Of a stretch of 64,000 bases of DNA, positions 1-8,829 are shown one piece after another. Each line of letters begins with the position of its first letter. Within the stretch, counting starts at the first letter, position 1. Where the stretch lies: NCBI GenBank assembly GCA_020850325.1, contig JADZEW010000008.1, positions 405,816 to 469,815 of the forward strand, read 5' to 3'. Source of the DNA: Methanoregulaceae archaeon. Lineage in GTDB: Bacteria > Armatimonadota > Fimbriimonadia > Fimbriimonadales > Fimbriimonadaceae. A program made the position numbers and the translations under genes. The notes under the pieces are model-generated. The model did not search any database, was not told the DNA's origin, and was given only the letters and a program-made list of their open reading frames with translations.

Positions 1-453
1 GCTTCATCGGATCGCATCTCGGTAGGGATGGGCCTTGCCGAGATCCGTCATCGCGAGTTGGTCGTTCAGGGATTCACGGGCGTGCTCGTCGATGTGGGTA
101 ATCCGCATTTTGTTGTCTTCGTCGATGACCCCTGGACGATCGAACTCGAGGTCGTAGGCCCTGAGCTCGAACATGATCCCGCATTTCCGGACCGGGCGAA
201 CATCCACTTTGCCGCGGTTACGGGCCACGACACTCTGACCCAGCGAACATGGGAGCGGCGAGCGGGAATCACGCTCGCTTGCGGCTCGGGGGCAACGGCT
301 GGTGCCGCCGCCGCCTACGCTTTGCGTTTGGTTGGCCCCCATGTGCAGGTGCGTCTCCCTGGGGGTGATCTATGGATCAATCTCGATACGACGGGTCATG
401 CAACCATGAGCGGACCCGCCGAGACCGCGTTCACCGGCGTTTGGTTTGCGTAA
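1..453 (+). CDS. dapF: Diaminopimelate epimerase, C-terminal part (5' end outside window)
   Basis: The reading frame is open to the left edge of the window, so only about the last 150 residues are present. DapF interconverts LL- and meso-diaminopimelate in the cytoplasm for lysine and peptidoglycan synthesis. Visible family marks are GNPHFVVFV, a late RRAGITLACGSGATA block that carries the second catalytic cysteine (ACGSG), and a terminal PGGDLWI strand. The first catalytic cysteine lies outside the window. The last 23 bp overlap the 3' end of the convergent HD-GYP gene. asd, another enzyme of the same pathway, is at 28.5 kb and not linked. The identification is firm; the true start cannot be seen. 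Confidence 0.93.
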   Translation, partial: ASSDRISVGMGLAEIRHRELVVQGFTGVLVDVGNPHFVVFVDDPWTIELEVVGPELEHDPAFPDRANIHFAAVTGHDTLTQRTWERRAGITLACGSGATAGAAAAYALRLVGPHVQVRLPGGDLWINLDTTGHATMSGPAETAFTGVWFA

Positions 454-1078
454 ACGCAACGAGCGGCTGACTCGGCGAAGCGGCTCCAACTGCGGTCGGC
501 TCTTCAAGCAGCATGAGAAATGCATCAACGACTTGGGCGTCGAAGTGATGCCCGCGGTTCTCGAGGAGATGCTCGCGTGCGACGTCGGCTTCCCACGCGG
601 GCCGGTATGGCTGATCGGTTGTGAGGGAGTCCCATACGTCGACGACGGCGAAGATGCGCGCGGCGAGGGGGATCTGCTCTCCAGCGAGCCCGTGGGGATA
701 GCCGCGTCCGTCCCAACGCTCGTGGTGGTGGACTGGGATGTCGAGCGCCGAGCGAAGCATCTCGACCGGCGCGAGCAGTAATCGGGCAAAGGTGGGATGT
801 TGTTCGACGAGGGCGCGCTCCGCCGCTTCGAGTTTGCCTCGCTTGTTGACGATCGATTCCGGAACCCCAAGCATTCCGACGTCGTGAAGCAGTGCGCCGT
901 GGACGAGATTTCCCAACTGGCTTTCTGGATAACCCAGCTTCCGGGCTAGGTGAAGCGTCGTCTCAGCGACGCGATAGGGATGTCCATCCGACTCGCGTCC
1001 GGCAAGCTCAAGGGATCGCGCCCACGCTTGGATGGTTTGCTCAAGTCCGACGAACAACTGTTCCGCACTCGGTATCAC
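431..1078 (-). CDS. HD-GYP domain phosphohydrolase
   Basis: A 215-residue protein that is essentially one HD-GYP domain, the family that hydrolyses cyclic-di-GMP. The metal-binding pattern is present: His in GHPYRV (about residue 33), HD at 65-66, His at about 94, HHE at 118-120 and the GRGYP signature at 124-128. There is no signal peptide, membrane segment or receiver domain, so it is probably a soluble stand-alone enzyme. Its 3' end overlaps dapF by 23 bp, tail to tail. The substrate is inferred from the family; some HD-GYP proteins act on other cyclic dinucleotides or are inactive. Confidence 0.85.
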   Translation of the reverse strand: MIPSAEQLFVGLEQTIQAWARSLELAGRESDGHPYRVAETTLHLARKLGYPESQLGNLVHGALLHDVGMLGVPESIVNKRGKLEAAERALVEQHPTFARLLLAPVEMLRSALDIPVHHHERWDGRGYPHGLAGEQIPLAARIFAVVDVWDSLTTDQPYRPAWEADVAREHLLENRGHHFDAQVVDAFLMLLEEPTAVGAASPSQPLVAFTQTKRR

Positions 1079-1139
1079 TTAGCGGCAAAGACGGCTGGAG
1101 AATCTCAAACGATGTAGGCAAGCTAGAATCAGGTTGAGA

Positions 1140-1799
1140 ATGATCGTTGTCTGCCGCGATGGGGCTCTCGACGGGCCGACGAATATGGATCGTGACCGGG
1201 ATCTTTTGGCCGCGGCAGAGCGAGGTTTGGGCGGCGCCAGGGTTTATCGATGGGACCGCGCCTGGATCAGCTTGGGGGTGTTTCAACAGGCTGAACGTGA
1301 TGTGTTGCCGGGATGCGAAGTGCCGACGGTGCTACGCCCCACCGGCGGCAAGGCGGTTCTCCATGGCCACGACGAGACGATCGGCCTTGCGCTTCCCCTG
1401 GCTTGGATCGGAGGAGATGTCCGGTCAATCAAGGTGGCGTATCGCGCCGTCATTGGTCCGATTGTGTCGGCCATGCGCGCTTGTGGAGTTCCGGCGGCGC
1501 TTGCCGAGGAGACCCGGTTTGTGAAGTCCGAGGGTCGGACGGCGGATTGCTTCGCTCACGTATCTCCGAATGACGTGGTGGATGAACGGTCGGGGCTCAA
1601 GGTGTGCGGTTGCGCGCTGAAGTTGACTCAGCACGCAGTGTTGGTCCAGGCGAGCCTCCCCAACGGCATGCCGCTCGTGGACCCTCAGCGCGTGTTTGCG
1701 AAGCCCAGTGTGGCCTTCGCCCCGGAGTGGGACGCCAGCGGATTGGCGGATGCGTTGGAGGCTGCGTTGTCCGAACTGTCTCCTTCTCCTTGTGGGTGA
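1140..1799 (+). CDS. Lipoate-protein ligase A family protein
   Basis: About 219 residues with the BPL/LplA/LipB fold pattern: an early WISLGVFQ strand, the RPTGGKAVLHG glycine-rich loop (normally RRxSGGGAVxH) that binds the lipoyl or acyl moiety, and KVCGCALKLTQHAVLVQASL, the region with the catalytic lysine strand. Such enzymes attach lipoate or octanoate to E2 and H proteins in the cytoplasm. The glycine loop is slightly atypical (TGGKA), so it could instead be an octanoyltransferase (LipM type) or a relative. ATG 1140 is preferred over TTG 1134; a TAGAAT box sits at 1124-1129, ten bases before the ATG, with no Shine-Dalgarno. Confidence 0.8.
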   Translation: MIVVCRDGALDGPTNMDRDRDLLAAAERGLGGARVYRWDRAWISLGVFQQAERDVLPGCEVPTVLRPTGGKAVLHGHDETIGLALPLAWIGGDVRSIKVAYRAVIGPIVSAMRACGVPAALAEETRFVKSEGRTADCFAHVSPNDVVDERSGLKVCGCALKLTQHAVLVQASLPNGMPLVDPQRVFAKPSVAFAPEWDASGLADALEAALSELSPSPCG

Positions 1800-1819
1800 G
1801 GGTTGCGTCGTGCCCTCAC
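1796..1819. terminator. Hairpin overlapping the stop of the lipoate ligase-like gene
   Basis: GTGAGGG (1796-1802) pairs with CCCTCAC (1813-1819). The left arm contains the TGA stop codon of the upstream gene. A second stem, GTCGCGG/CCGCGAC at 1833-1839/1850-1856, follows before the 3' end of the convergent parB. No good T-tract follows either stem. The sequence closely resembles the hairpin at 22260-22285 with compensatory changes. Confidence 0.45.
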
Positions 1820-1907
1820 TAGTTAGGTGTTTGTCGCGGGACGAACCCACCGCGACGCTCCGTAATGTTCCTTTCCGGGAAGGTGAGGATGAAAGACAAA
1901 GGACGAA

Positions 1908-2747
1908 CTACAGCTCAACGCCCAGCACTTCCATGATCCGGATCAGGTCTTCTTCCGAGAAGAAGCGGATCGAGATCGTGCCGCCCTTTTCAGAGCCGTC
2001 CAGCCGCACGGGCGAGCCGAGCCGCTCCGAGGCAGCTTGCTGCAGCGCCTTCCAGTTGGGGTCGGAGGCATCGACCACTCCGGGTTTGCGCGGACGCTTC
2101 GGCCCGGCGGGACGCACGACGCGCTCGACTTCCTTCGAGCTCAGCCCTTCTTGGGTGATCTTGTCGAAGAGCGCCAACTGGGCCGCCGGTGAATCGAGCG
2201 AGAGCAGCGGTCGGGCATGACCCTCGGTGATCGCTCCGGTCTCTAGCGCCGCCAGAATGCGCTCCGGCAACCGCAACAGCCGAACCGTGTTCGCCACTGC
2301 CGCACGCGATTTGCCCACTCGGTCTGCGACTTGCTCTTGAGTCATGTCGAACTCATCCATCAGTTGACGATAGGCGCGAGCCGACTCCAACGCGCCGATA
2401 TCCGCACGCTGCAGATTCTCGATGAGGGCGATCTCGAGCGAACCACGCGGATCCGTGGCTCGAACGACGACGGGCACTTGTCGCAGGCCGGCCCGCTGGG
2501 CAGCCCGCCACCGCCGCTCTCCCGCGATCAGCTCATATTTGCCCTTGCCCATCGGCCGGACTACGATGGGCTGCAGGATGCCGTGTTGCCGAATCGAGTC
2601 CGCGAGTTCGGAGAGAGACTCCTCGTCGAAGTGGGTCCGGGGTTGGCGCGGGTTTGGCGTGATCGCCTCCACCCGCACTTCCGTGACCGGTCCATCCGTA
2701 GGTTCAGCGATCAGCTGCGAAAGTCCTTTTCCCAGAGCGCGACGCAT
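1908..2747 (-). CDS. parB: Chromosome partitioning protein ParB
   Basis: A 279-residue ParB/Spo0J. The N-terminal ParB/Srx CTPase domain has ITPNPRQPR (about 29-37), the arginine patch GERRWRA (76-82) and ENLQR (110-114); a helix-turn-helix DNA-binding domain follows at about 136-156; the C-terminal dimerisation segment ends at EVLGVEL. ParB binds parS, clamps DNA with CTP and loads SMC near the replication origin. The usual upstream parA is absent: the next gene is purB, divergent, with starts only about 40 bp apart. The gene therefore appears monocistronic. No convincing parS site was found in the window. Confidence 0.95.
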   Translation of the reverse strand: MRRALGKGLSQLIAEPTDGPVTEVRVEAITPNPRQPRTHFDEESLSELADSIRQHGILQPIVVRPMGKGKYELIAGERRWRAAQRAGLRQVPVVVRATDPRGSLEIALIENLQRADIGALESARAYRQLMDEFDMTQEQVADRVGKSRAAVANTVRLLRLPERILAALETGAITEGHARPLLSLDSPAAQLALFDKITQEGLSSKEVERVVRPAGPKRPRKPGVVDASDPNWKALQQAASERLGSPVRLDGSEKGGTISIRFFSEEDLIRIMEVLGVEL

Positions 2748-2786
2748 GTCGCCATTATGGCCCGTCGCGGTACCCTCTTAGGGCTC

Positions 2787-4079
2787 ATGATTGATCGTTA
2801 CACCACCCCCGCGATGCGTGCCATCTGGTCTCGCCATGCCAAGTACGAAACCTGGAAGGCGGTCGAGATCGCCATCTGCGAGGCGCACGCCGAGGCCGGC
2901 AACATCCCGGCCGAGGCGGTCACGGTGATCAAGGAGCGGTCGAACTTCACGCTGGAGCGGTGCGATGAGATCGAGCAGGAAACCCGCCACGACCTTATGG
3001 CGTTCGTCCGCAACCTGGCGGAAACCACCGGGCCCGAGGGGCGATTTATCCACTTTGGGGTGACGAGCTACGACGTGATCGACACCGCATTGGGCATCAT
3101 GCTCCGGAACTCAGCGGATGTTCTGTTGAACAGTGGGGAAGCGCTGAAGGCAGAGATCGCGCGCCTCGCCCGAGAACACGCGAACACGCCATGTATTGGC
3201 CGCACGCACGGCATTCACGCCGAGCCGATCACCTTTGGATTCAAGTGCGCCAACTGGTACGCGGAGCTCGACCGCAACCTGGACCGCCTGAAAGACGCCC
3301 GCGACGGCGTAGCGGTGGGTAAGGTGAGCGGCGCGGTCGGCATCCACGCCCTCACCCCACCCGAACTCGAGGCCCGTGTTTGCGAACTCCTCGGCCTTGG
3401 GGCTGATCCGGCAAGCACCCAGATTATCAACCGGGACCGACATGCCCACTTCCTAAATGTGCTCGCCCTGCTGGGGGCGGGTTTGGAGCGGATCGCCACT
3501 GAGCTTCGTAACTTGCAGCGGACGGAGATTCTCGAGGTTCAGGAGGCGTTCGCGGCGGGGCAGACGGGTTCCAGCGCAATGCCCCACAAGCGGAACCCTT
3601 GGAATAGCGAGACGGTGTGCGGATTGGCCCGGCTCCTACGCGCCAACGCTCACGCGATGGTGGAGTCGGTGGCGACCTGGCATGAGCGCGACCTCACCAA
3701 CTCCTCGCTCGAGCGGATCGTGTTCCCGGATTCGTGCTACCTCGCCGACTTCATGCTGAACCGACTCACGGCGATCTTGAAGGGCCTGCAGGTTTTTACG
3801 GATCGGATGATGGCGAATCTGCGCCACATGGGCGACCTTGTGTTCTCCGAGCATGTGATGATCGCGTTGATCGGAAAGGGCATGAGTCGCGAAGACGCGT
3901 ACAAAGTCGCGCAACGAAACGCAGCGAAGGCATGGGAGGGCCATGACTTCAAATCGAGCGTTGCCGCGGATCCTGAGGTCGTGGCTCGTCTGTCGAACGA
4001 AGAGGTCGAAGAGCTGTTCTCGCTTGACCACCACCTGCGAAATGCCGGGGCGACCCTCGAATCGGTTGGAATTCCGTAG
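2787..4079 (+). CDS. purB: Adenylosuccinate lyase
   Basis: A 430-residue enzyme, the usual length for the short PurB type. It cleaves SAICAR to AICAR and adenylosuccinate to AMP in purine synthesis. Signature blocks are HFGVTSYDVIDTA, GRTHGIHAEPITFG with the catalytic His, and the flexible loop GSSAMPHKRNP. The frame is open far upstream, but that part is antisense to parB; ATG 2787 (MIDRYTTPAM) matches the family N terminus. A TACCCT box at 2771-2776 lies ten bases upstream without a ribosome binding site, which suggests a leaderless mRNA. guaA, another purine gene, is 10 kb away and unlinked. Confidence 0.96.
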   Translation: MIDRYTTPAMRAIWSRHAKYETWKAVEIAICEAHAEAGNIPAEAVTVIKERSNFTLERCDEIEQETRHDLMAFVRNLAETTGPEGRFIHFGVTSYDVIDTALGIMLRNSADVLLNSGEALKAEIARLAREHANTPCIGRTHGIHAEPITFGFKCANWYAELDRNLDRLKDARDGVAVGKVSGAVGIHALTPPELEARVCELLGLGADPASTQIINRDRHAHFLNVLALLGAGLERIATELRNLQRTEILEVQEAFAAGQTGSSAMPHKRNPWNSETVCGLARLLRANAHAMVESVATWHERDLTNSSLERIVFPDSCYLADFMLNRLTAILKGLQVFTDRMMANLRHMGDLVFSEHVMIALIGKGMSREDAYKVAQRNAAKAWEGHDFKSSVAADPEVVARLSNEEVEELFSLDHHLRNAGATLESVGIP

Positions 4080-4121
4080 AAAACGCGTCGCAAATCGGCA
4101 GAGTTTCTACTAGACTGGGGA

Positions 4122-5138
4122 ATGCTCTCCGGCAAGGCACTCGACGACAAGCTGCGTCGCTGGCACTTTCGGCTTGCCGCTGGCTATGCAGCCATCGGCG
4201 TGGCGTACATCTTTACGTCAGGCCGTCTGGTCGAAATGCTCGTGCCCGAGCCCGAGCAGATCGCGAACTTCGAGATCATCAAGGGCACCGGCTACGTTCT
4301 GGTCACCGCGTCGCTCCTCTATTGGGTGTTGTCGGTGATTCGGAAACAAGTCGTCGATATCTACGAGGCGCGCAACCGAGTCTGGAAGGAGCGCCAGCAG
4401 CTGATGCGCGACCTCGAACGGCGCGTGCAGGAGCGGACCGGGGACTTGGAGTTCGTGATTCAGGAACTGGAATCGTTCAGCTACTCCGTATCGCACGACT
4501 TGCGGAAGCCGCTGCGTGCAATGGATGCGCGGCGATCGGAACTGAGCCAACGGCCGCTGGATGAAAATTCTCGTCGACTCACCGAGGAACTGGGTGATCA
4601 AATCCGGCAGATGAGCGAGATGATCGAAGACCTGCTGGCCCTGTCTCGAGTGGGCAAGGAGCACCTGAAGCGGGACGAGGTGGACGTTACGGCGCTCTGC
4701 CGGAGGACCCTCGCCGAACTGCAGCGGCGTGAACCCGAACGAATGGTCAGTTGCGATGTAGAACCCGGGCTCAGATTGTATGGAGACGAGTCGATGGTGA
4801 ACTTGGCGCTCATGAACATCCTCCATAACGCGTGGAAGTACACCATGGGGGCAGAGTCCGCCGAGATTCGCGTGCGTGCTGAGGGCGATGCGATCCTGAT
4901 CGAGGATAACGGCATCGGCTTCGATGCCGACCAGGCAAATGAGATATTCAAGCCCTTTGCCCGGTTGGCTTCAGCCGAGCACTTTCCGGGCACAGGAATT
5001 GGATTGGCGATCGTCGAGCGCATCTTGAGACGACACGGGGCAACCGTACATGCCGAACCCCGAAGCGAGGGTGGTGCGCGATTTGTTCTTCGATTCCCAC
5101 CGCAACCGGGCACCGAAGTCGCTACAGGATCGGTATAA
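4122..5138 (+). CDS. Membrane sensor histidine kinase
   Basis: A 338-residue kinase. Two membrane segments at the N terminus (about residues 18-37 and 52-70) flank a very short periplasmic loop. A coiled segment with ERRVQERTGDLEFVIQELESF leads into the dimerisation domain, whose SYSVSHDLRKPLRA carries the phospho-acceptor His, as in bacteriophytochrome-type kinases. ATP-binding boxes follow: NILHNAWKYT (N box), IEDNGIGFD (G1) and GTGIGLAIV (G2). No response regulator is adjacent, so it is an orphan. A TAGACT box at 4111-4116, five bases before the ATG, suggests a leaderless start. The signal sensed is unknown. Confidence 0.88.
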   Translation: MLSGKALDDKLRRWHFRLAAGYAAIGVAYIFTSGRLVEMLVPEPEQIANFEIIKGTGYVLVTASLLYWVLSVIRKQVVDIYEARNRVWKERQQLMRDLERRVQERTGDLEFVIQELESFSYSVSHDLRKPLRAMDARRSELSQRPLDENSRRLTEELGDQIRQMSEMIEDLLALSRVGKEHLKRDEVDVTALCRRTLAELQRREPERMVSCDVEPGLRLYGDESMVNLALMNILHNAWKYTMGAESAEIRVRAEGDAILIEDNGIGFDADQANEIFKPFARLASAEHFPGTGIGLAIVERILRRHGATVHAEPRSEGGARFVLRFPPQPGTEVATGSV

Positions 5139-5147
5139 CGGTTCGAT

Positions 5148-6608
5148 ATGCGACGCGGATTGCCCCTTCTAGCGGCCTTGGCCGTACTTGTCCCCTTGTC
5201 GACTGCCCAATACACAGGCGCAACCGCGGTTCCCGCTGAGTTCGCTGCCGGATTTCGAGCGATTACGATCGATGACGCCAAGGCGTGGCTCGGTTATCTC
5301 GCTGGACCGGAGTGCGAAGGTCGAGGCTCCGGCCAAGATGGCTACCTCAAGGCCGCGGCATTTATGGCCGACAAGTACAAGGAGCTTGGCCTGAAGCCAG
5401 CGGGGGACAATGGCACGTACTTCCAGAATGTCCCCTACATCCGTGCCACGATCAACTCGGCTACGCTTACCGCCGATGGGTTTTCGGTCGCGCAAGGTGA
5501 GCAACTGGTCGCTGCCGGGTTCTACGAGAACAAGTCGCTTGAGGGTCAAGTCGCCATCCTTGCAGCCCAGGGACGTGAACTCCAGTTCGATCCGGCTCCT
5601 CTGAAGGGCAAGATCGTCATCACCCAAATGAATGGAGTGACCACGGAGTTCCGCCGCCAGATCGAGCAGTCGGGAGCCCTCCTGGTGTTGACGGTGAGCG
5701 AACTGATTGCCGCCCCGCGCCCAGTGACCGCCTTCGGACGCCTCCCCGCGCTCTCCGGCCGCATCCATCCCGATGCCGTGGCCAAGCTTGCGGAGGCGGT
5801 GAAGATCAAGGCCCCGGTTCTCGCAGACGGCACGGTCAACCTCGCCACCTCGGAGGCGATGGTGAAGTTTGATGTCCAAGTGACCGCCGAGCGCAAGGAC
5901 ATGCCCAACGTCGTTGGCGTTTACGAGGGTAGTGACCCGGTGTTGAAGTCCGAGTATGTCGGCATCGGAGCGCACCTCGACCACCTCGGCAAGCGCGGCG
6001 AGGTCATTTATTGGGGTGCCGACGATGACGCTTCGGGATGCACCGCGTTGCTGGGGGTTGCGAAGGCGCTTCAAGCCAACGCAGTCAAGCCGAAGCGCAG
6101 CATCCTCTTCATGGCGTTTGCAGGCGAAGAGTCGGGCCTTGTCGGGTCGCGCTACTTAGTCGACCATCCGATGTTCCCGATCGAGAAGATGATCTGCGAA
6201 CTTCAAATGGACATGGTCGGGCGGAACTCGGACGGCATTCAGAACGGAGACCGAAACCGCGTCGATAAGGCCGAAGAGAATGTGGACACGATGCGGCTGG
6301 TGGGCAGCAAGCGGATTTCGACGGAACTGCATGAGCTGATACTCGACCTGAACCAGTACGTCAACTTCCGATTCAAGTACGACTCAGAGGACGTGTACAC
6401 CCGCAGCGACCACTACGCGTTCGCGGCGAAGGGCATCCCGGCGGCGTTCTTGTTCTGTGGCTTCCACCCGGATTACCACCAACCAACCGACACCCCCGAC
6501 AAGATCAACTATGAGAAGGTGACGAACGCGGCCAAGCTGTTCTACTTGACGGCGCTGCAATCGGCGAATCGCGAGCGTCCTTTCACTAAAGACGTATCGG
6601 GCGGATAG
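5148..6608 (+). CDS. Secreted M28 family zinc aminopeptidase with PA domain
   Basis: A 486-residue protein with a signal peptide (MRRGLPLLAALAVLVPLSTA, cleavage after about residue 20). A protease-associated insert lies at about 80-240, then the M28 catalytic domain. Zinc ligands and catalytic residues are readable: GAHLDHLG (His about 276), GADDDASG (Asp about 291), AGEESGLVGS (Glu about 327-328), MDMVGRN and the late HPDYHQPTDT. It probably removes N-terminal residues from peptides outside the cytoplasm. It starts ten bases after the histidine kinase stop. A TATAAC box at 5134-5139 could give the gene its own leaderless promoter. Confidence 0.9.
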   Translation: MRRGLPLLAALAVLVPLSTAQYTGATAVPAEFAAGFRAITIDDAKAWLGYLAGPECEGRGSGQDGYLKAAAFMADKYKELGLKPAGDNGTYFQNVPYIRATINSATLTADGFSVAQGEQLVAAGFYENKSLEGQVAILAAQGRELQFDPAPLKGKIVITQMNGVTTEFRRQIEQSGALLVLTVSELIAAPRPVTAFGRLPALSGRIHPDAVAKLAEAVKIKAPVLADGTVNLATSEAMVKFDVQVTAERKDMPNVVGVYEGSDPVLKSEYVGIGAHLDHLGKRGEVIYWGADDDASGCTALLGVAKALQANAVKPKRSILFMAFAGEESGLVGSRYLVDHPMFPIEKMICELQMDMVGRNSDGIQNGDRNRVDKAEENVDTMRLVGSKRISTELHELILDLNQYVNFRFKYDSEDVYTRSDHYAFAAKGIPAAFLFCGFHPDYHQPTDTPDKINYEKVTNAAKLFYLTALQSANRERPFTKDVSGG

Positions 6609-6615
6609 CCTCTCA

Positions 6616-7437
6616 ATGAGCGAGTTACTCGCGCACTACAACGAACAGGGTTACGTGATCGCGCGGGGGATGTTCTCTCCCGCGGAGGTCGCCGCGTTGC
6701 GCGACCACTACATGACCCTTCGAGCGAGCGGAACTTACCCCGGCGACTTCGAAGGCGTCGATCCGAGCAGCCACGATCCGCTCAAGCGGTTCCCGCGGAT
6801 GATTCATATGCACCGCTGGGACGATATCAGCCTGCAGTGGATGATCGACGAGCGGATCAATCGGGTACTCACCGAGATTGGCGGCAACCTCGAGCCGTAT
6901 GCGGTGCAGACCATGCTGTACTTCAAGCCCGCGGGAGCCAGAGGGCAGGCCCTGCACCAGGACCAGTTTTATCTGCGAGCGATGCCGGGCGTGTGCTTAG
7001 CCGCTTGGCTTGCGCTCGACGATTGCGACGAAGAGAACGGCTGCATGCAAGTGGTGCCTGGTTCGCATCGCTGGCCGCTTCTTTGCACGACCAAGGCGGA
7101 CACGACGCAGAGCTTTACCGACGTTACCGTGCCGGTGCCGGACGATCAGCCGATCGTTCCGTGCGTGATGAAGGCCGGTGACGTGCTGTTCTTCCACGGA
7201 TTGCTCGTTCACGGGAGCTTTCCGAACCGCTCGACCGATCGGTTCCGACGAGCGCTGATCGGCCACTACTTGACCGGAGACAGCCAAGAAGTCGGTCGCT
7301 GGTACCACCCGGTGTATGACATGAAGGGGAAGGTGGTGCCGCTTCGCGACGCTCCGGACTCGATGCCCTGCGGAGTTTGGGCCGAAGATGGCAGCATCGA
7401 AATGGTCGAAGCCAAGCTCGCAGAACTCCACGAGTAG
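6616..7437 (+). CDS. Phytanoyl-CoA dioxygenase (PhyH) family protein
   Basis: A 273-residue Fe(II)/2-oxoglutarate oxygenase of the PhyH family. The iron-binding HxD is in LHQDQFYL (His 114, Asp 116), the distal His is in LLVHGSF (His 199), and RFRRALIG supplies the likely 2-oxoglutarate-binding arginine. It has no signal peptide. It begins eight bases after the M28 peptidase and may be co-transcribed with it. Family members hydroxylate very diverse small molecules, so no substrate is assigned. Two further PhyH genes lie at 43.4-45.0 kb. Confidence 0.85.
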   Translation: MSELLAHYNEQGYVIARGMFSPAEVAALRDHYMTLRASGTYPGDFEGVDPSSHDPLKRFPRMIHMHRWDDISLQWMIDERINRVLTEIGGNLEPYAVQTMLYFKPAGARGQALHQDQFYLRAMPGVCLAAWLALDDCDEENGCMQVVPGSHRWPLLCTTKADTTQSFTDVTVPVPDDQPIVPCVMKAGDVLFFHGLLVHGSFPNRSTDRFRRALIGHYLTGDSQEVGRWYHPVYDMKGKVVPLRDAPDSMPCGVWAEDGSIEMVEAKLAELHE

Positions 7438-7458
7438 CCGCCGGTACACTCTTGTTCG

Positions 7459-7914
7459 ATGTCAAATCTTCACGAGTATCCCGTCACCGTCGAGTGGGCG
7501 GGCGGCCGCGACGGATCCGGCCAAGTAACCCCTGATCGCTCAGGCGTTCGAATGCCCTTAAGTGTTCCGCCTGAGTTCGGTGGCGCGGGCGAAGGGACCA
7601 ACCCCGAAGAGCTCTTGGCTTCTGCGATTGCGGGTTGCTATAGCATCACGTTCGGCATCATTGCCGCGAACCGCAAGCTTCCGTTCGTTGGGCTGAAGAC
7701 GTCGGTGACCGGCTACGTCGAGCAGAACGGAGCCAGCTTTGTGTACACGAAGGTGGTCGTCCGACCGACGATCACGCTTGCCGCGGACGCGACGGATGAT
7801 CAAGTGGCGATGGCCGAAGATATGTCGCACAAGGCCGACCTCTACTGCATCATCACCAACGCAGTGCGTGATAAGGTCGCGATCGAGATCGAACCGACGA
7901 TTGTCCGCGGCTAG
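7459..7914 (+). CDS. OsmC family peroxiredoxin-like protein
   Basis: A 151-residue OsmC/Ohr-type protein. The two redox cysteines are in AIAGCYSITF (Cys 60) and LYCIITNAV (Cys 130), and the conserved NPEELL comes just before the first. OsmC proteins reduce organic hydroperoxides with a Cys pair. A TACACT box at 7445-7450 sits eight bases before the ATG, consistent with a leaderless promoter of its own. The ending IEIEPTIVRG fits the OsmC subgroup better than Ohr. Confidence 0.88.
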   Translation: MSNLHEYPVTVEWAGGRDGSGQVTPDRSGVRMPLSVPPEFGGAGEGTNPEELLASAIAGCYSITFGIIAANRKLPFVGLKTSVTGYVEQNGASFVYTKVVVRPTITLAADATDDQVAMAEDMSHKADLYCIITNAVRDKVAIEIEPTIVRG

Positions 7915-7980
7915 GGAGCTGCTTCCGGTAGTCGCCGGCTGATTCGTGCTGGCCGTTCATTGCTCCTACAGGCTCGGCAA

Positions 7981-8003
7981 GGGGTCGCGGAACTCGCGAC
8001 TCC
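7981..8003. terminator. Hairpin between convergent genes
   Basis: A nine-pair stem (GGGGTCGCG/CGCGACTCC, one G-U pair, loop GAACT) sits between the 3' ends of the OsmC gene and the esterase gene. There is no T-tract on either strand. By position it may work as a bidirectional terminator. Confidence 0.45.
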
Positions 8004-8006
8004 AAC

Positions 8007-8741
8007 CTAGTGCCGCTTGAAGAATTCGGCGATAAGAGGATAGGCAGCGACGGGCAAGCTGTGCCCGCCGGGGTGAGCGAAGAACACGATCTCGGGAGTC
8101 CCATTCTTCCGATACGTCTTGGTCAGTCCGTCTACCTTTGGCTCGATTTCCATCAGCCCAAAGCGGTCGCGAAGGGCATTCACCATTCGTTCCTGAGACG
8201 CGAAGGGAACGATGATGTCCTTCTGGCCGCCGAGGTGGAGCACGGGGATCTTGGGGAACTCCTTGGCCCGCTGCGAGGGGCCAGCCGAACTGGGGGCCAC
8301 CGCCGCGAGTTTGTCCCCGCGTTGGGTGGCCAGCAAGTACGTGAAGCCGCCGCCGTTGGAGTGGCCGGTCACGTACACCCTCCGTTCATCGATACGGTGA
8401 GTCTTCTTCGCCCATTCGAGAAGAGCATCGAAGAAAGCGATGTCCCGGTTATCCACGGCACTGCGGGCGTTCCAGCCATCACGCTTGCCCTCGGGATCGC
8501 GTTGGGTGGGAGTCGGCAGGCCCTGAGGGTAGATGGCCAGGGCCTCCGGCCAGTGGTGCTCCAGCTTGAAGCTCCGCTGCGCCGCAAGCGCGGTTCCCCC
8601 ATGGCCATGGAACACGAACACTACCGGCACCTTCTCGGCGGTCGCGGTCGGCACCGCGACTCGCGCCGTGCGCTCGAGATCGCCGACGGTAATCGTGATG
8701 GTGTCTGGAGCGAGCATCGACATGATCAACGGAACGAGCAT
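8007..8741 (-). CDS. Alpha/beta-hydrolase, PHB depolymerase / LpqC-like esterase
   Basis: A 244-residue alpha/beta hydrolase of the poly(3-hydroxybutyrate) depolymerase-like group. Visible features are VVFVFHGHGG (oxyanion strand), the nucleophile elbow VTGHSNGGGFTY, HLGGQKDIIVPF (acid region) and FAHPGGHSLPV with the catalytic His. A short hydrophobic N terminus may be a signal peptide. Related enzymes include feruloyl esterases, so the substrate is open. It lies downstream of the TlpA-like gene on the same strand but is separated by a strong terminator at 8780-8814, so it should have its own promoter. Confidence 0.82.
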   Translation of the reverse strand: MLVPLIMSMLAPDTITITVGDLERTARVAVPTATAEKVPVVFVFHGHGGTALAAQRSFKLEHHWPEALAIYPQGLPTPTQRDPEGKRDGWNARSAVDNRDIAFFDALLEWAKKTHRIDERRVYVTGHSNGGGFTYLLATQRGDKLAAVAPSSAGPSQRAKEFPKIPVLHLGGQKDIIVPFASQERMVNALRDRFGLMEIEPKVDGLTKTYRKNGTPEIVFFAHPGGHSLPVAAYPLIAEFFKRH

Positions 8742-8779
8742 GCTTGCTGGGGCGGTGCGGCCGAACTCATGTTCAATAG

Positions 8780-8814
8780 AAAACGGGTCCCGACCCAGTT
8801 GAGCCGGGACCCGT
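8780..8814 (-). terminator. Rho-independent terminator of the TlpA-like gene
   Basis: A perfect ten-pair stem (8783-8792 with 8805-8814, ACGGGTCCCG/CGGGACCCGT) is followed on the minus strand by TTTTCT. It lies 16 bases beyond the stop of the TlpA-like gene. Confidence 0.85.
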
Positions 8815-8829
8815 CAGGCACGTCCGAGA

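Noticed and set aside
2331..2786. Open frame extending purB about 150 codons upstream
   Set aside because: It is antisense to the conserved parB gene and adds nothing found in PurB proteins; ATG 2787 gives the family length.
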